Positions 7,973 to 14,830 are shown, counted from the first letter of the stretch. The stretch: 14,830 nucleotides of DNA from Allobrachymonas sp. (GCA_012036375.1 JAAUOI010000037.1:1-14830), one strand, 5' to 3'. Translations and numbers: made by a program. The notes: a model not told the origin generated them from the letters alone.

Positions 7973-8586
7973 TCAATCGAGATTGATGATGCGAACGCGG
8001 CGATTTTCGGCGGCGCTGGGGTTTGAAGTATTGGCAAGCTCAGATGCGCCTTTGCCTTCGCTGCGCAGGCGTTCCCGCGCAATGCCTTGCGCCAGCAAAT
8101 AGTCGCGCACGGCATCGGCGCGGTCTTGCGAGAGTTTGAGGTTGTATTCGGTGCGCCCTTTGGCATCGGTATGACCTTCTACCGCAAAGCGTGCATCTTG
8201 CAGTTGTGGCGATTTGAGTGCAGCCGCTAGATTGGCGAGTGCCTGCTGGCTCTCAGCGCGGACTTTGGCAGAATTGAAATCAAATTGAATGAGCAAGGAC
8301 AGCGAGGGGCGAGGGTCTTCCTGCACTGGGCTTGTTGCAGCAGGTGTTGCGGGTGGAGATAAGGGTGGGGGAGCGGGCAGTGTCAGCGGGGGGGTGAGGT
8401 CGGTGTCCCAGCTTGGTTGCTGGGAGTTGGCTCCACCGTCAAATTACGCAGACTGCGCGTGCGCGGCGCTTTGAGCTGCTCAATCATCTGCTCGGTGCTG
8501 GGCGCGTTTTGTGCCCATACAGATGCGTTCAATGCGCACACAAGCCAAGCCAAACGGCGCAGAAGAAGAAAAAACGAATCACGCAT
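7973..8586 (-). CDS. Exported OmpA-family peptidoglycan-binding protein (frame-broken near 8388-8394)
   Basis: Two frames (8586-8383 and 8326-7973) make a 204-residue protein if one C is restored in the C7 tract (minus strand) at 8388-8394. The N-terminus has a signal peptide (FFLLLRRLAWLVCALNASVWA, cleavage after residue 25). It has no good lipobox, so it is probably soluble periplasmic. A Pro-rich spacer (about 55-92) leads to an OmpA C-terminal domain (about 96-204): IQFDFNSAKV, VEGHTDAKGRTEYNLKLSQDR, then ENRRVRIINLD. The Asp (141) and Arg (156) that contact diaminopimelate in OmpA-like domains are present. It is the first gene of the caspase/CHASE2/CHAT cluster, with 7 nt to the next gene. 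AGG in the leader lies about 8 nt before the ATG. A role as cell-wall anchor or sensor for the operon is inference. Confidence 0.83.
8388..8394 (-). other. Single-base frame break in the OmpA-like gene
   Basis: The upstream frame reads TCA CCC CCC CGC TGA and stops. One more C in the C7 tract reads on as S P P P L T L P A P P P L and joins the OmpA domain frame with no stop. The exact position could be anywhere in the low-complexity stretch between about 8385 and 8440, but the C7 tract is the simplest site. Confidence 0.75.
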
Positions 8587-8732
8587 AACAATAGCCTGGA
8601 TGAATCACATTGCCCTTTTCTTTCCAGAGCAATCGTGGCTGCAAACCTCAATTGTTAACGAAATGTTTCATGAGGTCTATCCCACAAAATAGGGATGTCG
8701 TCTTTACGATACGACTCAGGCTTTTTCGCAGA
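8587..8732 (-). other. Spacer between gloA and the caspase-type operon
   Basis: This 146-nt gap is the longest non-coding stretch in the window. It should hold the promoter of the downstream six-gene cluster, since gaps inside that cluster are 5 to 59 nt. I do not see a convincing -35/-10 pair. A short hairpin (ATCCC / GGGAT, 8679-8696, 8-nt loop) is present but has no following T-run. AT-rich text around 8650-8665 (minus strand GTTAACAATTGAGG) is the likeliest regulatory area. Confidence 0.4.
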
Positions 8733-9134
8733 CTACAGAGCAGGCCGCTCAATCAACTCGATTTTGTAACCGTCGGGATCGGTGATGAAGGCGATGATGG
8801 TGTTGCCGCCCTTCACCGGCCCGGGCTCGCGGGTGATGACGCCGCCCAAGCTGGCCGCTTGCTCTCGCACGCTGGCGCAGGTGGCAGCGACGTTATGGAC
8901 GCCGATGGCAATGTGGCCAAAGGCTGTTCCAAGCTCGTAGCTTTCTACGCCGTGGTTGTAGGTCAACTCGATTTCAGCGTGATCGGGGTTGGTACCGTAG
9001 CCCACAAAGGCGAGCGAGTATTTCTGCTCAGGTCGCTCGGTGGTGCGCAGCAATTGCATGCCCAGCACTTGGGTGTAGAAATCAATCGAGCGCTGGAGAT
9101 GGCCAACGCGGAGCATGGTGTGGAGGAGGCGCAT
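8733..9134 (-). CDS. gloA: Lactoylglutathione lyase (glyoxalase I)
   Basis: Intact 133-residue enzyme converting the methylglyoxal-glutathione hemithioacetal to S-lactoylglutathione in the cytoplasm. It aligns by eye with E. coli GloA from the first residue (MRLLHTMLRVG, SIDFYTQVLGM, KYSLAFVGYG, GPVKGG, DPDGYKIELIE). The metal ligands His5, Glu56, His74 and Glu126 are all present. The short form and ligand pattern match the nickel/cobalt-activated bacterial class. It starts 12 nt after the kup stop, so it is probably co-transcribed with kup. That pairing makes sense because potassium fluxes are part of methylglyoxal protection in E. coli (through KefB/KefC), though a functional link here is only inference. 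The Shine-Dalgarno sequence is weak. Confidence 0.96.
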   Translation of the reverse strand: MRLLHTMLRVGHLQRSIDFYTQVLGMQLLRTTERPEQKYSLAFVGYGTNPDHAEIELTYNHGVESYELGTAFGHIAIGVHNVAATCASVREQAASLGGVITREPGPVKGGNTIIAFITDPDGYKIELIERPAL

Positions 9135-9146
9135 GGTTGGAGTCTT

Positions 9147-11015
9147 TCAAATTTCTACTTTTGAGCCGAGCTCGACGACTGAGTTGCTGGGCAAGTGCAA
9201 GAAGTCGGCGGCGGCGCTGGCGTTGTGGTGCATTTGAGCGAAGAGCTTTTCGCGCCACACGCTCATGCCGCCATTCATCGTCGGCACTACTGTGTCCCGT
9301 GAGAGGAAATAGCTGGTTTGCATGGGATCGAGTGCGCAGCCGTGGCCGACGATTTGCTGCAAAGCTTCGGGCACATCAGGTTCGTTCTTATAACCAAAAT
9401 TGAGCGTTACTTGCCAGCAGTCATGGCCGAGTGGGTTGATTTGAATGCGTTTGTTCAGGCCAATCCAAGGCACTTCATGGTGTTTGACGGTGACGAACAA
9501 ATTATGTTCATGCAAGACTTTGTTGTGCTTTAAATTGTGCAGCAGGGCATTGGGCACAGTGCCTGTTTCGCCACTCAAAAACACGGCCGTGCCTTCCACG
9601 CGCACCGGTGGGCTGATCATCACCGCATCGAGGAAACTCGCCAGATCGAGGCCGTCTTGCTGGGTGCGCTCATGCAAGAGCTTGCGGCCTTCTTTCCAAG
9701 TGAGCATGAGCGTGAAAATCGCAGCGCCAATGAGTAAAGGAAACCAGCCGCCTTCAAATAGCTTGAGCATATTCGAGGCCCAGAAAGCCAAGTCAATGAC
9801 GAAGAAAGCGGCGGTGGCGGCAATGCACAGCCACAGTGGATATTTCCACGCATAACGAATCACGAAGAAGGTGAGCACGGTGGTGATCAGCATGTCGGTC
9901 GTCACGGCGATGCCGTAAGCTGAGGCCAATGCACCCGAGGATTTGAACATCACCACCGCCAGCACAATGGCAACGAACAGCGCCCAATTGACGAAGGGAA
10001 TATAAATTTGCCCCGCTTCTTTGGTGGAGGTGTGCAAGATGCGCAAGCGCGGTAAAAAGCCAAGTTGCACCACTTGCTTGGTGACGGAGAAAGCGCCAGA
10101 GATCAAAGCTTGCGAAGCGATTACAGCCGCCATTGTGGCCAGCACCACCAGGGGGATCAACATCCAATCGGGTGCCATCATATAAAAAGGATTTTTGATC
10201 GCTTGTGGATTGGCCAAGAGCAGTGCGCCTTGACCAAAATAATTGAGCGTGAGCGCCGGCATGACGATGCTGAACCACGCGATGCGAATCGGGCGCTTGC
10301 CGAAATGCCCCATGTCGGCATAGAGCGCCTCAGCACCCGTGACGCACAAAATAATCGCGCCCAAAATGATGAAAGTAACGCCCGGGTTGTTCCACATGAA
10401 CCCCAATGCGTAGTGCGGGCTGAGTGCGCGCAAAATTTCTGGGTGATCCCAAATATGAAAAATACCGAGACCAGCGAGTGTGGCAAACCACACCAGTGTG
10501 ATCGGCCCGAAGAATTTACCAATGCGCGAGGTGCCGCTTTTTTGCACTGCAAAGAGCGCAAACAAAATCACCAAGGCGAGCGGCACCACCCACTTTTTGA
10601 ACTGTGGCGAAATCACTTCCAGCCCTTCCACCGCGCCGAGCACCGAAATTGCGGGTGTGATGACGCCATCGCCATAAAACAGGCAGGTGCCAAAAATACC
10701 TACGATCAGCAAGACGCGGCGTAGCCTGGGTTGATCCTGCACGGCTCGCGAAGCCAAAGTCAGCATCGCCACCAAACCGCCTTCGCCTTCGTTATCTGCT
10801 CGCAGCACCAAGGCGACGTATTTGAACGAGACGATGACGGTGAGCGTCCAAAAGATCAGCGAGAGGATGCCGTAAATGTTTTGCGGCGTGAACGCCACAT
10901 GCCCTGAGCCAAAAATCTCTTTAACGGCATACAGCACACTGGTGCCAATATCGCCATAGACGACTCCCACGGCACCTACAACGAGCGTGGCGAGCGGGGC
11001 TTTGTTGAATGACAT
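9147..11015 (-). CDS. kup: Kup-family low-affinity potassium uptake permease
   Basis: Intact 622-residue inner-membrane protein, the usual length for Kup (TrkD). The diagnostic N-terminus is present (LVVGAVGVVYGDIGTSVLYAVKEIF), as are LRADNEGEGGLVAMLTLA and FYGDGVITPAISVLGAVEGLEV, followed by repeated hydrophobic segments up to about residue 440 (about 12 membrane helices). The C-terminal cytoplasmic region includes the family's GTAVFLSGETGTVPNALLHNLKHNKVLHEHNLFV and ends NSVVELGSKVEI. The family takes up K+ by proton symport. AGGG lies 9 nt before the ATG. The gene starts 45 nt after xdhB, and gloA follows after 12 nt. Confidence 0.97.
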   Translation of the reverse strand: MSFNKAPLATLVVGAVGVVYGDIGTSVLYAVKEIFGSGHVAFTPQNIYGILSLIFWTLTVIVSFKYVALVLRADNEGEGGLVAMLTLASRAVQDQPRLRRVLLIVGIFGTCLFYGDGVITPAISVLGAVEGLEVISPQFKKWVVPLALVILFALFAVQKSGTSRIGKFFGPITLVWFATLAGLGIFHIWDHPEILRALSPHYALGFMWNNPGVTFIILGAIILCVTGAEALYADMGHFGKRPIRIAWFSIVMPALTLNYFGQGALLLANPQAIKNPFYMMAPDWMLIPLVVLATMAAVIASQALISGAFSVTKQVVQLGFLPRLRILHTSTKEAGQIYIPFVNWALFVAIVLAVVMFKSSGALASAYGIAVTTDMLITTVLTFFVIRYAWKYPLWLCIAATAAFFVIDLAFWASNMLKLFEGGWFPLLIGAAIFTLMLTWKEGRKLLHERTQQDGLDLASFLDAVMISPPVRVEGTAVFLSGETGTVPNALLHNLKHNKVLHEHNLFVTVKHHEVPWIGLNKRIQINPLGHDCWQVTLNFGYKNEPDVPEALQQIVGHGCALDPMQTSYFLSRDTVVPTMNGGMSVWREKLFAQMHHNASAAADFLHLPSNSVVELGSKVEI

Positions 11016-11037
11016 TGTGGTTAACCCTAGGGAGGCC

Positions 11038-11067
11038 AGTATAGCCCTAGAGTTGGATTTTTATGAA
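11038..11067 (-). promoter_or_regulatory. Possible sigma70-type promoter for kup-gloA
   Basis: On the minus strand, TTCATA (11067-11062, 4/6 match to -35) and TATACT (11043-11038, 5/6 match to -10) are 18 nt apart, 22 nt before the kup ATG. The -35 overlaps the xdhB stop codon. The hexamer CCCTAG (plus strand) occurs at 11025-11030 and 11045-11050, exactly 20 bp apart and flanking the -10, which could be an operator. Assigned by eye only. Confidence 0.4.
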
Positions 11068-13563
11068 GCCGGTTTCTCGTGTGATGAGATGCTGTGGAGC
11101 GCCTGCAACACATTTTCTCCCGTGCAGGGCGCATGCAGTTGGCTGAGATCGCCGCCGGCTTGTGCAATCGCATCGCGCAGGGCTTCCCATACACTGATGG
11201 CGAGCATGAAAGGCGGCTCGCCGACGGCTTTGCTGCCGAAGACGTTGTCTTCGCGATTGGGTTCATTCCATAAAGCGACCTTGAAATGCTTGGGGATGCA
11301 GCCGGTGGCGGGGATTTTGTAGGTGCTGGGGGCGTGAGTGCTCAAGTGGCCTTGGTTGTTCCACACGAGCTGCTCGGTGGTGAGCCAGCCCATGCCTTGC
11401 ACGAATGCGCCTTCGATTTGGCCGATGTCAATGGCGGGATTGATGCTGCGGCCTGCGTCGTGCAGGATGTCAACTTTGAGCACGCGGCTTTCACCTGTGA
11501 GCGTGTCGATGATGACCTCAGAACAGGCTGCGCCATAGGCGAAATAGTAGAAGGGGCGGCCGCTCAAGGTGGTTTTGTCGTAGTGGATTTTTGGGGTGGC
11601 ATAAAAGCCGTCGCTCCAGAGTTGGATGCGGTTGGCGTAGGCTTGTGCCACGACGGTTTGCCATGGGCGGGATTGCTTGGGGCTGATGACTTGACCGTCT
11701 TTGAATTCGATAGCGCCTGCGCCGCAGCTATCCAGGCCGCTCACGAAAGCGGCCAATTTTTCGCGCACGTTACGAGCGGCAAATTGCGCGGCGCGGCCAT
11801 TCAAATCGGTGCCAGCGCTGGCTGCGGTGGCGCTGGCATTCGGCACTTTCGCAGTGTCGCTTGCCGTCATGCGAATCAGCTCGAATGGGATGCCTAATTC
11901 ATCGGCCACGATTTGGACGATTTTGGTGTGCAGGCCTTGCCCCATTTCTGTGCCGCCATGGTTCACTTGCACGCTGCCATCGGTGTACACATGCACCAGA
12001 GCGCCGGCTTGGTTGAAGAGGGTGGCGGTGAAGCTGATGCCGAATTTGACGGGGGTGATGGCGAGGCCGCGCTTGAGCGTTGTTTGCTGAGAATTCCAAG
12101 CTTTTATGGCAGTTTGCCGGCGTGAATATTGCGCAGAGTGCTCTAGTTTTGATAGTAGGTCGTGGAGGATGTTGTCCTCGACTTGCATGCCGTAGTGGGT
12201 GGTGTTTCTGGCATGGTTGGCGCGGTTCGGAGAGTTAATTGGGGTCAGAGCCGAATTAATTTCGCTGCTGTTTTTGGCACTCGACGAGGTGGGAGAAATT
12301 AATTCAGATCTGACCCCATTTAAAGCTGCGTCGTAGAGGTTATTTTTGCGAACTTGTAAAGCATCCTTTTCAAATACCTTGCAATATCGCCCATGATGGT
12401 TTCGATCACCATCATGCCTTGGGGGCCGCCGAAGCCTCTAAAAGCCGTGTGGCTTTGCGTGTGGGTTTTGCAGCGGTAGGAGCTGATGGATACGTCTTGT
12501 AGGAAGTAGGCGTTGTCGACATGAAAAATGGCGCGGTCGGCGACTGGCCCTGAGAGATCGGCGCTGAAGCCGCAGTTCACGCGCATGCTCACTTTGAGGC
12601 CGCAGAGCAAGCCCTCGTCATCAAAGCCGACCTCGTAGTCGTAATCAAACGGATGGCGCTTGCCGGTGATCATGAAGTCGTCATCACGATCGAGCCGCAG
12701 CTTCACCGCTGCGCCAAATTTGCGCGCCGCCAGCGCCGCCCACACGGCCAAATGACCGGCCTGGGTTTCTTTTCCGCCGAATCCGCCGCCCATGCGCCGC
12801 GTTTGCACGCGCACCTCGTGCAAGGCAATGCCTAAGGCATGCGCTACCCAATGCTGCACCTCGCCTGGATGCTGCGTGCTGCTGTGAATGAGCCATTGCC
12901 CCATCTCCTGCGGCTGGGCGATGGCAATTTGACCTTCTAAATAAAAATGCTCTTGGCCACCGACTGAAAAGCTGCCTTGCAAACGGTGCTTCGCGGTTGT
13001 CAAGGCCGCCGCTGCATCGCCACGCGAGACATGCACGGGCGGGAGCACAAAGTGATTTTTTCCATCGCCTCTTGTGTGCTCAAAATTGCAGGCAGCGGCT
13101 CAATATCAGCTTTCACAAGCCGCGCTGCTCGCCGCGCTGTCATCACATCATCGGCCACGATGAGCGCCATCACGTTGCCCACATACTGCACCGTTTCGTT
13201 GGCAAAAATCGGCTCGTCATGGGCAAACGCAGCCAAAATCTTGTCGCCCGGAATATCCTGAGCCGTGACGATGCCGCGCACGCCGGCAAGCTTCAAAGCC
13301 TCAGAAAAATCCAAGCCGCGCACGCGCCCATGCGCCACGCGCGACATCACCGGGGCGGCATGCAGCATGCCTTGCAGCTCGGGCAGATCGTCAATATAGA
13401 GCGCCGCACCTTGCACTTGGGCGCGGGCGGATTCGTGAGGAATGGATTGACCGGCGCTGGACTGATTGGATGGCGAACTATTTCTTCGTTCATCCTGAGC
13501 TTGTCGAAGGATCGCTGAGGCTTCGACAGGCTCAGCCCGAACGTAGCTAGATACTGTCTTCAT
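11061..13563 (-). CDS. xdhB: Xanthine dehydrogenase molybdenum-cofactor subunit (two frame breaks)
   Basis: Three fragments (13563-13000, 13048-12320, 12321-11061 continuing the third frame) become one protein of about 834 residues after restoring one base at 13056-13061 and one at 12365-12370. It is the large subunit that binds molybdopterin and oxidises hypoxanthine and xanthine, pairing with XdhA. Seen: N-terminal domain (HESARAQVQGAALYIDDLPE), VGGQEHFYLEGQ, the cofactor motifs GGGFGGKE, AFRGFGGPQGM and GGTEMGQGLHTK, and the active-site Glu in GSKAVGEPP (codon 11217-11219). The start at 13563 overlaps the xdhA stop as ATGA. It is longer than the usual 770-790 residues because of a repeat-encoded N-terminal stretch (13488-13542) and an in-frame insert around 12237-12321. 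No xdhC follows; kup is next. Confidence 0.9.
12098..12154 (-). repeat. Dispersed repeat, copy within xdhB
   Basis: The minus strand begins TATCAAAACTAGAGCACTC, then TGCGCA, 8 nt, and GCCGGC. Spacing is identical to the other four copies. It is read as S K L E H S A Q Y S R R, in the same reading frame as the copy in xdhA, and sits in a region that still matches XdhB. Confidence 0.7.
12237..12321. repeat. REP-like inverted repeat inserted in frame in xdhB
   Basis: Two 27-nt arms (12237-12263 and 12295-12321) are inverted copies matching at 24 of 27 positions, separated by a 31-nt loop. Each arm contains GGGGTCAGA and GAATTAATTTC. The element lies between the conserved XdhB parts VRKNNLYD and RNTTHYGMQVED and is translated without a stop. 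The GGGGTCAGA wording resembles REP-type elements moved by RAYT (Y1) transposases in Proteobacteria; this link is from memory. No transposase is in the window. Confidence 0.8.
12365..12370 (-). other. Second single-base frame break in xdhB
   Basis: The upstream frame reads TTG AAA AGG ATG CTT and ends at 12320. One extra base in AAAAGG gives L K (K or R) D A L Q V R K N N L Y, which matches the RDPLDVRKxNLY pattern of XdhB proteins and continues through the inserted repeat into the C-terminal half. Confidence 0.88.
13056..13061 (-). other. First single-base frame break in xdhB
   Basis: The minus strand GAA AAA ATC ACT TTG TGC leads to a stop at 13000. One extra A in the A6 tract gives E K N H F V L P P V H V S R G D A A A A L, the expected XdhB text, joining the downstream frame. 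Confidence 0.88.
13488..13542. repeat. Palindromic repeat within the xdhB 5' end
   Basis: Arms 13488-13509 and 13521-13542 are inverted copies of 22 nt matching at 18 of 22 positions, with an 11-nt loop. Core words are CTGAGC, TGTCGAAG and the mirror CTTCGACA. I recognise this as a very widespread proteobacterial palindrome whose translation gives LSLSKDR or RAEPVEA-type peptides. Here xdhB codons about 8-25 (V R A E P V E A, then L R Q A Q D E R) are made from it, between the start and the first conserved residues. Confidence 0.85.
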
Positions 13564-14830
13564 GCCAGCACCTCCAAATCCGCCCAATCTTCCAATCGGG
13601 TGAATGCTTCGCCGCGCAGCTCGCGCGAGAAGCGTTCGACTAAATTGCCCAGTAGCGTGCGGCGATAAGCGCTGCTGGCTCGCATATCGGAGATCGGTTG
13701 AAACTCGTCTTGCAGACTGCGTTTTATTGCATCAAATGAGCCACTTGCCGGCATAGAATCTGCGCAGAGTGCTTCTGTTTTAATAGCGCGTACAGGCGTA
13801 GCCGCTACGCCGCCCACGCCGATACTCCAGTCTTTCAGAGTCTCTCCATCGCGCTGCACAGAGATGGCGAGGCAGACCGCAGAAATATCATCGTCAAAGC
13901 GCTTGGAGACTTTGTAAATGCGAGAAAATTCTTGTGCAGTAGGCAAAGGCACTTTGATCCAAGCGAGCACTTCATCTGCCGCGATCACGTTTTTTCGATA
14001 GCCGGTGTAGAGCTTTTCAAGTGGCATCTCTCGGTGGCCGTGTGTGCTCATGAGCACTACATTCGCACCCAGCGCAATCAAGAGTGGCATCGAATCACCA
14101 ATCGGCGAGCCGTTGGCTACATTGCCACCCAGCGTACCGCTGTTCCTCACGGTGAGCCCGGCAAAGCGCTTGGCAAAGGCGTTCAGTTGCGGACGGTCTT
14201 GCACCAAGGCGGCATAGGCCTCTTGCAGCGTGACCGCTGCGCCAATCGCGATGTGATGCGGGTAACGCTCAATGCGGCGCAGCTCCTGCACTTGCGTCAC
14301 ATCCAGCATCTGATCGAACTGCTGATCCCCTTTGTTGATCCACAGCCCGACATCGGTGCAGCCCGCCACGATCTGCGCCTTGGGATATTCACAGCGCAAC
14401 GTGAGCAAATCGTTCAAATGACGGGGCAACAGGTAACTGCGGTCAGTGGCTAAAACTGCCTTATTTTCTAAAGCATTTTTGGCCTCTAGGCGGCATGAAT
14501 ACTGCGCAGAACGCTCACTTTTTGATAGTGACTGCATCTTCATCGCAGCATCCAAAATTGGCCGATAGCCGGTGCAGCGGCACAGATTGCCGCTCAAAGC
14601 CTCTTGTGCTGTGGCTCTATCAACCGTTTGCTCAGCCGCCATCGAGTTTTCATGCAGCGCAAACATGCTCATGGCGAACCCCGGCGTGCAAAAGCCGCAT
14701 TGCGAGCCATGGCACTTAACAAGAGCCTCTTGCGCGGGATGCAAATCGCCGCCAGCGCTCAAATCTTCTACCACGGTCAACTCCTGCCCTGCAATCGAAT
14801 GCGCCAAGCGAATGCAGCTGTTGATCGCTT
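13560..14830 (-). CDS. xdhA: Xanthine dehydrogenase FeS/FAD subunit, 5' end missing
   Basis: The frame is open to the right edge (AINSCIRLAHSIAG precedes any plausible start), so the plant-type ferredoxin domain lies mostly outside the window. Seen: the second [2Fe-2S] domain with CHGSQCGFCTPGF and GNLCRCTGYRPILDA (all four cysteines), then the FAD-binding domain with IVAGCTDVGLWINKG and LTVRNSGTLGGNVANGSPIGDSMP, then a C-terminal flavoprotein domain (IYKVSKRFDDDISAVCLAISV, SIGVGGVAATPVRA). This subunit passes electrons from the molybdenum centre in XdhB to FAD and NAD+. Naming follows the Rhodobacter/Pseudomonas usage. Its stop overlaps the xdhB start (ATGA). The linker between FeS and FAD domains contains a dispersed repeat (14464-14527), and another lies in the C-terminal domain (13747-13785), both read through without a stop. 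Confidence 0.95.
   Translation of the reverse strand, partial: AINSCIRLAHSIAGQELTVVEDLSAGGDLHPAQEALVKCHGSQCGFCTPGFAMSMFALHENSMAAEQTVDRATAQEALSGNLCRCTGYRPILDAAMKMQSLSKSERSAQYSCRLEAKNALENKAVLATDRSYLLPRHLNDLLTLRCEYPKAQIVAGCTDVGLWINKGDQQFDQMLDVTQVQELRRIERYPHHIAIGAAVTLQEAYAALVQDRPQLNAFAKRFAGLTVRNSGTLGGNVANGSPIGDSMPLLIALGANVVLMSTHGHREMPLEKLYTGYRKNVIAADEVLAWIKVPLPTAQEFSRIYKVSKRFDDDISAVCLAISVQRDGETLKDWSIGVGGVAATPVRAIKTEALCADSMPASGSFDAIKRSLQDEFQPISDMRASSAYRRTLLGNLVERFSRELRGEAFTRLEDWADLEVLA
13747..13785 (-). repeat. Dispersed repeat, copy within the 3' part of xdhA
   Basis: The minus strand begins TATTAAAACAGAAGCACTC, then TGCGCA, 8 nt, and GCCGGC. It is read as A I K T E A L C A D S M P A S G, the same frame as the CHASE2 gene copy (A I K R I A P C A H F L P A S G). 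Confidence 0.72.
14464..14527 (-). repeat. Dispersed repeat, copy in the xdhA FeS-FAD linker
   Basis: The longest copy, 64 nt on the minus strand: TATCAAAAAGTGAGCGTTC, TGCGCA, 8 nt, GCCGCC, then AGAGGCCAAAAATGCTTTAG. It is read as S K S E R S A Q Y S C R L E A K N A L. It lies between GYRPILDA and the FAD domain, where XdhA proteins vary in length. Confidence 0.75.

Noticed and set aside
7966..8166. N-terminal extension of the first caspase protein from an in-frame ATG at 8166
   Set aside because: It would overlap the OmpA domain coding region by about 65 codons in another frame, has non-protein-like composition, and would bury the signal peptide that begins at 7965.
1..8586. A gasdermin-type or other pore-forming partner of the caspases
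   Set aside because: I looked for a further gene between or beside the proteases; every gap is 59 nt or shorter inside the cluster and no such protein is encoded in the window.
8679..8696. Hairpin as a terminator after gloA
   Set aside because: The stem is only 5 bp with an 8-nt loop and no T-run follows, so it is not a credible intrinsic terminator.
12997..13518. Plus-strand reading frame ending in a LSLSKDR-type peptide
   Set aside because: It is antisense to conserved xdhB, and its C-terminal peptide is simply the translation of the palindromic repeat.
13564..13587. Earlier xdhB start at 13587
   Set aside because: The ATG at 13563 forms the usual ATGA overlap with the xdhA stop; the extra residues MGGFGGAG come from the xdhA 3' end read out of frame.
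1..14830. tRNA, rRNA, CRISPR array, transposase, integrase or phage genes
   Set aside because: None was seen. The repeats present are short dispersed or palindromic elements without an encoded mobilising enzyme in the window.

Overview
The window looks like a chromosomal segment from a betaproteobacterium, most likely order Burkholderiales and possibly a Comamonadaceae-like lineage. The grounds are the style of the XdhA/XdhB, Kup, GloA and OmpA-like proteins and a short dispersed repeat that I associate with that family. This placement is from memory of protein families, not from a search. Every gene I can support lies on the minus strand, so the layout is described from the right end (upstream) to the left end.

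Right part, 14830 to 8733, is housekeeping metabolism and transport: xdhA (FeS/FAD subunit of xanthine dehydrogenase, 5' end outside the window), xdhB (molybdenum subunit, coupled by an ATGA overlap), kup (K+ uptake permease, with a possible promoter across the xdhB stop) and gloA (glyoxalase I, 12 nt after kup). No xdhC follows xdhB.

Left part, 8586 to 1, is the striking region: six tightly packed co-directional genes that read as one operon. In order they are an exported OmpA-type peptidoglycan-binding protein, an exported caspase-like protein with a beta-rich C-terminus, a CHASE2 membrane protein without an output domain, an exported TPR-CHAT protease-like protein, an exported SH3b-metacaspase-like protein carrying an EF-hand loop and a DUF4384-type C-terminus, and the start of a further exported caspase-like protein that runs off the left edge. 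Two complete caspase folds, one CHAT fold and one partial caspase fold, all apparently sent to the periplasm together with a CHASE2 protein and a cell-wall binder, suggest a periplasmic or envelope-sensing proteolytic cascade. This is inference from architecture; no substrate is visible.

Four genes (the ompA-like gene, the first caspase gene, the CHAT gene and xdhB, which has two) are broken by five single-base losses, all of the same sign and all at homopolymer tracts. One inserted base at each restores full-length proteins with all motifs. The simplest reading is an uncorrected sequence or consensus error, so I annotate these as single genes with frame breaks.

The window also holds three repeat types: five ungapped copies of a roughly 55-65 bp dispersed repeat (four inside coding sequence without stops), a 27-bp-arm inverted repeat inside xdhB, and a 22-bp-arm inverted repeat near the xdhB start. 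No tRNA, rRNA, CRISPR array, transposase or integrase was seen.
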